The notes under the pieces are model-generated. The model saw only the letters and a program-made list of their open reading frames with translations. It did no database searches and was not told the origin of the DNA. DNA of 64,000 nucleotides, taken from positions 154,085,405 to 154,149,404 of the forward strand of contig OV884012.1 in the NCBI GenBank assembly GCA_930367205.1, written 5' to 3'. The position numbers and the translations under genes are program-made. The stretch is from Acanthosoma haemorrhoidale. Lineage: Eukaryota > Arthropoda > Insecta > Hemiptera > Acanthosomatidae. Positions 55,801-64,000 of this stretch are shown one piece after another; positions within the stretch are counted from its first letter, which is position 1, and every line of letters starts with the position of its first letter.

Positions 55801-56004
55801 ATTGGGGGTGTGTAAATATTTATCACATAATCATCCCTAAATGTGACAACTGCTCCCACGCCGTGTCATTAGCGTGAAATAACACGGTTAGTTGGAAATA
55901 CAGAGAAGATATTTATTGAGCGACTTAGCCGAATCGTTGAGTGTCATATTTAAAAGAATAAACATGAGCTCTCGAGAGGGCATTAATATTTAAATTATTT
56001 GTTA

Positions 56005-56190
56005 AATTACAGACCGGCGAGGTCTGTGAGAGACCACATCGCCCGCTCTCCGTCCACTTTTAGATTAGCCGCGTAAATTCAAAGCGGCAATTTGTCATTA
56101 AAAGCGTAATCTTTTATGGGCTCGGGCTGAGGGACCAGTTTGTGTAAACATTCTCTGAGCTTATAACAGACTCCTTGTCTCCCCGCTATT
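56005..56190. promoter_or_regulatory. Candidate conserved enhancer-like block
   Basis: About 180 bp of balanced composition inside very AT-rich DNA. It holds TTAGATTAGCCGCGTAAATT, TGTCATTAAAAGCG and AATCTTTTATGGGCTCGGG; TTTTATGG is a caudal/Abd-B-type core. No open frame is present. Role inferred from composition and motifs only. Confidence 0.22.
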
Positions 56191-56819
56191 CCTTCTACGT
56201 TGCTATTTACTTTTGTAAAATGTGAGAAAAATTTCGAAATGTGCCAGGCCTCATGATACTTGAGTAAATATTTGTAAACTACGGATTATAGAAAAGAATT
56301 ATGGTTTCTAACAAAAATTTAAAGTTCGCGCAACAGCCAGCAAAGCTCTAGGCTTTTTTTTTTTTTAATTATCTAACAGACATTAATTTCGCTTAAAATA
56401 TTACATTTCTATGTTATGCTAAAATATAAAGACGTGATTTCGTAAATCGCCCGAGGCCAGTGATTTCTAAATTGCCTTCTTTTTTCTTAAATTATTTCGG
56501 GAATTTTCCCTGCTTTTCTTAACAGCTTCTTGGTCCTAAGTAGACATTTTCATGCTTCGACGGTTATATTATATGTTATAGGGTATGTTATGTTTTACAT
56601 GATATAAAAATATAAGTTAAAAAAGTTGTTTTAGAACACTGACAATTATTCTATACACATATTATTTTGTTTTTTTATTTCCAGATATTTTGTATTTTTA
56701 TCATTTATAATTTAAATTTACTATTTATGCTCACATTAAAAATTATAAAAAAAAAATTAATGTAAGCTATGGCTTATATAAATGAATTATGGTTTCTAAC
56801 AAAACATTAAACTAAAACA

Positions 56820-56970
56820 TACACTAAATTAATTTTAGTAAGTGAGAACCTTAAATTTTATAATTATTATTTATTATAGCGATATTTAGGATTTGATATG
56901 ATTTAATAGGCCACTAGAGGTTAGACAGTACTTAAACTATACTACCTTACTTAAAACGTACTAAATTTCA
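56820..56970. repeat. Local AT-rich repeat, copy 3 (right part only)
   Basis: Shares TTTTAGTAAGTGAGAACCTT, TTATAATTATTATT, TGATATGATTTAATAGGCCA and TTAAAACGTACT with copies 1 and 2. A second small duplication nearby repeats GAATTATGGTTTCTAACAAA at 56298 and 56784. Confidence 0.7.
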
Positions 56971-57864
56971 TAATGATTTGGTCACATTTTCCCACCGTAT
57001 TATGTTTAAGACATTGACCGATAACTGTTTCAAAGTAATTCCTCTCTCTCCCTTGAGGATCGTCAAATAAAACTGTTAACAGCCATTAATGACTACGAGC
57101 TGACAATAAACTGCACTCAAACAGCAATCGTATTGAGCTTATTTTATGAGGTAGTGCCTATTTATGATGACCTAACAGATATTTTTTATGGGTATTTACG
57201 ACTATTTAATAGCAATATAGAACGGAACAGTACATATAATAATAATAATAGCGAATCAACTATTCCACGGTATTGATTCCACGGTCTGTGGTTATCTAAA
57301 CCCAGACTCATTTGCACATCAAGAAGTGGCGCCAGCGAGCACTCATTTTTGAGAACAATCCATTAAGAAAAAAAATACTTGAACAAATGTCGAATTTGCA
57401 GTTATTTTTATCGCAATTACTATATCTAGTCGCGTTATTATAACAGAAACTGTCCGTGGAAAATCGTAATAATTAATTCAATATTTCATATTTTTAGAAT
57501 TGTAAGAAAAAAAGTAGATCCGATTATCACTACATGATAAACTGATTCGAAATATGAAATCCGTTTGTGTATAGAATATTATGTTATTGAATTTTCACAA
57601 TGTAATTATGTATTTCAACAATATAATCTCTGAGAATATTTTGTTTCTAAGCGTCCTCAATGAAAGTAAAATTATTAAACGAGAAAAATATTTAGTTTTA
57701 TTAATGTTCATTAAAAAATGTGTATGCTAGTTTCTAAGCTAGTGGTAAATGATTACAACATTGTAGTTTCTTATATTTTTTTTCAATAATTTTTTTCAGC
57801 TTACTAAATTTTTAGCTATAGACTCCTTACAACTTGACCTTTGAAATGATTGGACCACGTTATT

Positions 57865-57866
<2 letters not shown>

Positions 57867-57916
<50 letters not shown>
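57867..57916. repeat. (CT)n microsatellite, ~50 bp
   Basis: A perfect CT tract between TATTGTT and GTACAATTAA. Confidence 0.97.
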
Positions 57917-57920
<4 letters not shown>

Positions 57921-58253
57921 AATTAAATAATTTACCAATCCCCTTTAATTTCTACTTTTACTCAATGACGTAACACGATGCCACACACTCCCACGCAAGT
58001 TTCTCCTTTTGTCTTTGAGACTGCTGCCCGTGTTGCCTGTACTAACAAGATGGCGAGACTTTAAAGAAACCAGCAAGTCTGGCCAATAGAAGGACAAACG
58101 GAATTACTTAAAATTATTTATTAAAATTATTACTACAGCCAATGGCTCTCATACTCTTCAACAAAAAGGATCAAAGTGATGTGATGGTTCGTGTGAAATA
58201 TGAATTGAAATACAGTTATGTTTGCTTTTTTCCTCATTCGTTTAGGATTTATT

Positions 58254-58972
58254 TTAGCACCTGACCAACCCAGTGTTTAACACTATGACCCCACCACCCC
58301 TCCCGCATCGATGGCAACAGACGGTCGGGGAAAAATTAGGTTAAGAATTAGTATGTAAGTTAGTTTTAAATTTGGTCAAAAAGGTGAGCCCCATCACCTT
58401 TATTAGTCAGTTCAGTCCCATCACGTATAATGTGTATCATTATACTTGTTTATTAATTATATAATTTTTATTTATTATTATTATTACTTATTATTACCCC
58501 CACCGCTACCGGCAAGATGGCAACTCTCAAGATCTGGTAAAGTAGACCAAATGGTGGACATCACGGCGCTTGGCCCACCAACAACAAGCCTTTAACGGGC
58601 ACCCAACACTGCTAACCGCCTAAATAAGACTGCACTACATGCCTAGAGGGACTCTAGGCCCAGCCACCAGTGGACTCTCACCTCTGTACCGCAACTATCG
58701 ACCGAGACTTCCCACTCTCCTTAATTACCTCACACCACCTTCAAGCAGGTACTCCTACTATAAGGATCCGATTAACCTAAATATTCTATATTTTTCCCTC
58801 ATCCTGAATTTGTAACTAGAGAGCTTAGAAAAAAACCAAAAAAAAAACCTGTATATAATGTAGCGATACTACAGGAAATACAAAAATAATTTGTAAATAG
58901 ATTCGCCTTAAGGATCTATAATTGTATATAACTATCTGTAAATTTAAAGGGGCTATGAAGAAAAAAAAAAAT
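58254..58972 (+). mobile_element. Family B LINE, 3' end with long UTR
   Basis: It begins at the codons for H-L-T-N-P-V-F-N-T-M and has the stop just after 58330. The long UTR carries the hairpin GTATAATGTGTATCATTATAC, an ATT triplet stretch, the ~220-bp GC-rich segment and the GTATATAATGTAGCGATAC element. It ends GGGGCTATGAAG with A11 (58961-58971). It is the best reference for the long UTR form. Confidence 0.88.
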
Positions 58973-59234
58973 CGACATTGGAAATGAACGATAGTACAAA
59001 AGACCTATTTGAGTACCTTTAGTCACTTGGTCCATAAAGTGAATAAGCCCCTTTAAGGACCTTTTCGTTCGAGAACATCGAAAAATGAAGAAGGGACCAA
59101 CGAAAAGGTTTACAAAACGTGAAAAAAACGCCAAAATGTTCAACTTATGGGGTTTAACTATCCATTAAAAGGTAGGTTGTTTTTTTTTTTTTGGTTTTCT
59201 TAAAATATTTTTGAAATGCGGGACAATGTAAGGC

Positions 59235-59365
59235 GTTAGGAAGAAATACAAGACATGGCTAATTAAGGATATCCATGGCGAGACAGCTAAGAGAGGGAAT
59301 TAGCTAAGCAGATGGGACATAGCGCTGCCTGGATAATTCCCTGGGAACCCTCTATGCAATTTCTC
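59235..59365. promoter_or_regulatory. Candidate conserved regulatory block
   Basis: A compact segment with GGCTAATTAAGGATATCCAT, GAATTAGCTAAGCAG and a GCGCTGCC stretch: homeodomain cores and a bicoid/orthodenticle-like GGATA close together. No coding capacity. Confidence 0.2.
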
Positions 59366-60968
59366 ATTACACACTAGTTTTCCACTTTTCCACTTTTCCA
59401 CCTTTTCGTCAACAGTTTATACTTCTTTTCACACTCCTTTCACAGATTCCCTTCTATCATAATGTATTTAATGCCATTCGGAATGCGTATTCAACATGGC
59501 ACGGCGTTATTATAATAATCCCACTCTTGGAGGTTGAACGAATGATTACGGGGTTAGTCTACTAAGACCGTGGCAGTACACCCTAACAAATGAAGAGATA
59601 ACACCTATCGAATTTCTCACCGTATCGACATTTAACAATTGTTTTATAGGCGGAAATATATCTGCTCGTATTCCCTCGTGAGGCTTAGTTAGGAAAGAAA
59701 ATCTAACCAAAAAACACACAATAATTATGATTACAAAAAGTTCGGCTGGTGAAACTACAAAAAACCAACTACACCACCTTTATAAAACGCAATTAATTTT
59801 TGGACTGCTTAATAGTGATGAAAGATCAATGGGAAATTTAAACATATGCTATAACTACCATAATTATGGACATAAAAAAAAAACTTGATTGTAGATATGC
59901 GCGGTTCGGAATATTTAAAATTATAGTAAATTATTTACATGTCAACAAGAATCAACAGTAACTGGTCATATTGTAATAAATCAATTTTTTTTTTTTTGTA
60001 TGAAACTTTGAATATTCAATACATCTCATAGTTGTTATTTTCTTTTATGAATGTGCCTCGGGGCTAGAATATAGAATTTAAACGAATTTTGTACAATAGT
60101 AGGGTTTTACAAATTTACATTGACTTGTTTTACGGTTTCAATGTAAGAGTAAATGCAAATTTGTAAATATGGCACGAATGCGATCTGTAATCGAATAAAG
60201 ATTTAACGTCATGTACATAATTAATATTTTCGAAATAAGCTTATGTTTAACTTAATTAATTTTTTTAGAAATATATCGAGAGATCCGTTAATTTTATCCT
60301 GTGATTTAAATAAACGAATCCGGTGTGACTCAAATAGATTTGCATCAGTGGACACCTACGTTCCGTCTGGCTATCCCAGACGACTCATCCTACGCCTTTT
60401 CCTCGGAAAATTCCCCGTAACCTTTTCGTATCGATAGGAAAAATTTCCCGCCCCCCCCCCCCGCTAAAGGCTAAATTTAAGCGGGTAGAGACCGTCTTGT
60501 CAGACTGCAGGCTCAGATGCGGGCTATTTTTGCCGCGATTATTTCCAAGTAAGTCTATTTCAGCTTTCCGTTCAGGCCTCGAAATGTTATACGCCTAATT
60601 CAAAATTTACTCTCAACTCGCTTAGAAACATATTTACATATTTTTTGTTTGAGAATATTTAAATATTCTCTATTTTCGCTACAATGAGACTTTTTAGTTG
60701 CTCAATAAATGAATCTTGTTTAAAAATTTTAAAACGCATTTTAATACACACAAGTCATGTACTTTTATCGATTTTCTATTTAATGTATATTATGTTATAA
60801 TCCCTCTTCTGGAGAATGAATATGGCCACTTGTGCAATACGTAAGCGAGTGTTCACCTTCCAGCTATTTGCACATGACAGCGGAATGCAATACACCTACA
60901 TAGGACGTTTGACTCCGGGAAAAACCATGCGGTTCCCACGTCGATGTGGTTAGACACTCATAACTTAA

Positions 60969-60971
<3 letters not shown>

Positions 60972-61016
<45 letters not shown>
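60972..61016. repeat. (TA)n microsatellite, ~45 bp
   Basis: A perfect TA tract after TTAATGTC. Confidence 0.97.
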
Positions 61017-61020
<4 letters not shown>

Positions 61021-62498
61021 AATGTACATAGTTTGACTCATATATTATTTCCTTTAGTCGGATAAGATATTGATTATAGAATTTATAGTAATATTTCAAA
61101 GAAATCATAGATAAAATCCTATTTTTCTAACATGTATCTTGATTTATTCAAATACATTTATGTTTCATTATTATATTAATTTGTTAATAATAAATGATCT
61201 ACCCCATTGAGAACAACTACAGGAAACTAAACGAAGTATTTTTTTTTTCAAAAAACTCAAGAATAAGATTTAAATTATATAGTCAACTAATTAGAATAAT
61301 CCAAAAAAAAAAAATGATATTGACGTCCAAAGTTTCTATTTCGGCGAAATTTGAGCAAAGGAAATGTCGGAAGGCTATTGATCTGAAGGGTGGATGTTGT
61401 GAAAAATAACAGGCCGATGTCATCCATCACTTCCAAAGGGTTTATTTGTGTTTGTTTATTTGTGCGTGTGCACAGTGGAGGGAGGCTTTCGAAATGGTCT
61501 AGGAACTAAGGGATACAACCATAAATTACTTAAGGGATAATACATTTTGCCGATATCAACGACTAAGTATTCGATTCTTAACTTTATGTATTTAGAACCA
61601 GTAGATAATTTCTAATAGAGAGAGTAGGTGAAAAAAAGCTCTATTGAAGGCCTTGTAAAAATTTGGATAAAAGCCATTGCCTGCGACTAAAAATAGTGCC
61701 TAGTTCTCTTGTAATTTTTACTACTCCCCTGTGTGTTCCTTGTATATCATATTGTTTTATAAATGTTCAAATTATTATTTAAATTTAGGAAAGAAAAAAA
61801 CGTATTCATACACTCGCTGTGAGCGAAATAAATTTAAGCATGTATACCGAATAGGTAAACACCTCTAGTATTTGTTTATGGAATAGGCTGTCTAGCGTAG
61901 CTCACGAGTCTTCATAATAAATTTTGTCCTGTATATTCGAATAGTTTTTTTTAATATAAAATTTAACATTGATTTAGCTTATGAAACATGCTAATATTTT
62001 CTATTTATTAAAATGATCGATTGAGTATTATAAATAGTGAAATGTTAATATTCTAAAGGACCCTTTAACGCAACATTGTGATTCAATATGATTCTATTTC
62101 ATGCTATTATAATTAATATTTTTATTGTTATTATTTTATATTACATTTATTTATATCAGCCTCTTTCTACTCAAAAGTATGTTATTGTGGCTAGTGCAAT
62201 ATTTTAATATTTTTTATTCAAATGTTATATTATGCTTATTGTTCTTGTGTTCTTTGCGGTACGCATAGTGGGAACTAACGACAGAGGTTCAAGTATAAAT
62301 ATTTGTGCTCATAAATGAAACTTAATAACCCTCTTTCTTGACTCTCTGTATTTTTGATGGCCAGAGAGGTGAAAATTAGTTGTAAAATTACTATTGAAGA
62401 TTTAAAGCCTGTAATTGATAATGGTTGTCAAACATGAGTGAACCTGCATGTGAATGAGTATTACAAATACACAGATATATAAGTATATATAAATTGGG

Positions 62499-62505
62499 AC
62501 TTACA
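62499..62505 (-). other. Splice donor of the vein-like exon
   Basis: On the minus strand the sequence reads TGC T followed by GTAAGTCCC, with the donor GT at 62504-62503. GTAAGT matches the metazoan 5' splice-site consensus. Reading past it, the frame gives low-complexity residues from AT-rich DNA, consistent with intron sequence. Confidence 0.8.
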
Positions 62506-63003
62506 GCAATTGCGGCAGAGGACATCCCGGACAGCGGCCAGGTGCTTCCTGGTCCTGAAGACGGGTTCGCCGAGGAGGGTGAAGTTGTGCGGTCCGACAC
62601 CCTTGACGAACACAATGTACTTGCCACCGCGCTTGATGTTCGTCCTGACGGGTGAGGCGGCGAAGTCGTAGCTCTGGCGGCAGGGGGTTCCGGCGGAAGC
62701 GGAAGCCTCCGAGCCCCGCCGCTCCCTGAACTGGAGGCGGACCTGTGCCCGGGGGCGGAGGGAGGAAGAGTCCTTGCGGACGAGCTGGACGACGAAGGTG
62801 ACCGAGTAGAGTCCCTGCTTGCTGGGACTCCTCGACCGGGCCTTCCCCTCAAAGACGGTATCCGCCAGGAAGGCCCTAGCTGCGACCGCGTTGGCTCCGT
62901 CGCCGAGATGTGCACACAGCTGACGCCCCCAGCCGGCGGGCCGGGGCGAGAACCCGGGTGACCCCGCCCAGCCAGCACCCAGCAACAACAGCAGCAGCCA
63001 CAT
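62505..63003 (-). CDS. First coding exon of a secreted vein/neuregulin-like protein (partial)
   Basis: The exon encodes 166 complete codons plus one base. Translation starts at ATG 63003-63001 with a G at -3. Residues 1-15 are a signal peptide: Met-Trp, six leucines, then small residues. A compact region follows, rich in alternating hydrophobic residues (about 39-155). Cysteines are C30, C108, C163 and C166, and an N-glycosylation site (NFT) is at 140-142. The exon ends CRNC, and the next bases are GTAAGTCCC, a near-ideal splice donor, giving a phase-1 junction. Insect vein proteins are secreted EGFR ligands with a signal peptide, an N-terminal globular region, an Ig domain and an EGF domain in later exons; this exon would supply the part before the Ig domain. 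The exon is strongly GC-rich against the AT-rich flanks, with codon use unlike anything else in the window. The vein identity rests on my recognition of the family, without alignment; an agrin NtA/TIMP-like OB-fold secreted protein is the alternative. That this is a genuine exon is much surer (about 0.85). Confidence 0.6.
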
Positions 63004-63008
63004 CACAT
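63001..63008 (-). promoter_or_regulatory. Start-stop upstream ORF overlapping the main start codon
   Basis: On the minus strand the leader reads ATGTGATG. An upstream ATG (63008-63006) is followed at once by the stop TGA (63005-63003), and the last A of that stop is the first base of the main ATG. If this leader is transcribed contiguously, it is a minimal uORF placed for termination-reinitiation. A splice acceptor just upstream (AG at about 63010) would not remove it. Confidence 0.35.
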
Positions 63009-63169
63009 CCTACCTCTGCCTTTCTTCGAGCATCTCTCGGAGGGAGCCGCACTACTCACTAGTCACAAACACCTAGAGCTCGATAGAATATACCACGGCT
63101 GGACCCCTCTTCTTGATATCTCTAAATATATATATTTATCAATATATTTTAATATATGTGATGTATTGT

Positions 63170-63360
63170 GTTTATGGCGCGTGATGGTTGGCGGCCTGGG
63201 GAGCGGATGACATACGACACTGAAGACACTGAAGGCACTGGCGCTGGGAGTGGGAAGCGCTACCTGTCGGCACCGGACGGCAACTGGGCTTCCTGTGGGG
63301 GGACCACACAATAGCCACCCCCTCCCCTCCAGCCCCCACCCCGTCCCCCTCTCCCATCCA
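63170..63360 (-). promoter_or_regulatory. Candidate promoter or 5' UTR region of the vein-like gene
   Basis: This is a GC-rich block 170-360 bp upstream of the start codon, separated from it by a short TA-rich stretch. On the minus strand it holds two arthropod initiator pentamers (TCAGT) 9 bp apart (63223-63219 and 63232-63228) within the direct repeat GACACTGAA. Both initiators point toward the exon. There is no TATA box at the expected distance. Small ORFs here look like by-products of base composition. The promoter role is inferred from position and motif only. Confidence 0.2.
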
Positions 63361-64000
63361 TCCTCCTCATGTCTTTATTAATTATCTATCATATATCCAG
63401 TTATGTATTTCATCGTCTTTATCTTGTCCTATATATTCTACACCTGTCTCACTCCCGGCCAACTTGAAGGATCTTTACCGCCTCTGAGCCCCTGTATCTT
63501 CCTACTTTAAATACATAATATTTCATTGCTAATTATCTCTGCTTAAATAAATTTTATTAGCTCATTACTTTTATTGACAAATACTTGCTTGGGGCCGATT
63601 GTAGAGTTACAAATTAAGAAATTAAACTTCATGCCTTTTAAATAAGTTATACATTCTTCAAAGCGATTTTGACCGTCTACCACTTATTCTGACTGCTCTA
63701 TAGTAAATTTATATAAAATTAATACAAATATAAATTCAATAATCAGATAAGGTGTGTTCCAATTACGTTTTATTTCACGAATTCATTCAGCGACTTATTA
63801 AATGTTTCATAGTTTGATTTAGTGATGAGCCAGGCGTGGTGGCTTTACATGCCCCACTGTCTTCTATGAGCATCGGACTCACCACCAATCATTGTTGTAA
63901 GTAACAACATTCGAGTGATAAAAATGAATTGTTTAAACATACCTTATGTAAATAAAAGTAACCAATTCAATAAATGTTTATTGACAGACAGTCATCGCGG

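Larger units (their letters stand above)
56971..62498. other. No gene found outside the listed repeats
   Basis: AT-rich DNA immediately inside the predicted intron, containing the CT and TA tracts, the family B copy at 58254 and a run of 14 C near 60450. The 60330-60600 patch is GC-richer, without a credible frame. Confidence 0.5.

Noticed and set aside
62391..62978. 195-codon minus-strand open frame across the vein-like exon
   Set aside because: It is an alternative frame of the same GC-rich exon, Ser/Arg/Pro-rich and running through the splice donor; the frame with the signal peptide and donor agreement is the real one.

Overview
The window is non-coding-dominated eukaryotic DNA, almost certainly arthropod and most likely insect. 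It is AT-rich, has long GA/CT and TA microsatellites, carries 5'-truncated non-LTR retrotransposons (one family clearly Jockey-like), and has a single convincing protein-coding exon ending at a consensus spliceosomal donor. The order is not proven. A large-intron genome, for example a hemimetabolous insect such as a hemipteran, is my best guess. No bacterial genes, operons, CRISPR arrays or prophage are present.

The only exon I would defend as a real host gene is on the minus strand near the right edge (62505..63003). It begins with a signal peptide, encodes 166 residues, and ends in phase 1 at GTAAGT. Its length, cysteine pattern and position suggest the first coding exon of a secreted vein/neuregulin-like EGFR ligand; this identity is moderate, not certain. 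Transcription runs right to left, so most or all of 1..62504 is probably its first intron or sequence beyond it. I found no Ig- or EGF-domain exon in the window.

The rest is intronic or intergenic sequence with repeats. Family A is a Jockey-clade LINE: ten fragments, several encoding the end of the reverse transcriptase ORF followed by a ~330-bp 3' UTR, at about 4.8, 9.0, 9.6, 13.8, 20.4, 24.0, 30.6, 42.3, 46.5 and 52.2 kb. Family B is a second LINE with a poly-A tail: full 3' regions at 3.6, 16.2, 54.0 and 58.3 kb plus a diverged piece at 4.1 kb. A third LINE remnant of the GH-x-RM type lies at 40.8-41.1 kb. A mariner-like remnant with a 24-bp inverted repeat lies at 54.7-55.0 kb. A locally triplicated AT-rich repeat occupies 52.0-57.0 kb, and one of its copies is interrupted by a family A LINE with a target-site duplication; a sister copy preserves the empty site.

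Between the repeats are several GC-richer blocks (notably 12.2, 16.8, 21.2, 29.4, 31.2, 38.6, 47.2, 56.0 and 59.3 kb). They look unlike the AT-rich background and are candidates for enhancers or undetected exons. I see no convincing new biological system. The most useful leads are the vein-like exon, the dated retrotransposon insertion, the LINE 3'-end hairpins and the conserved-looking GC blocks.
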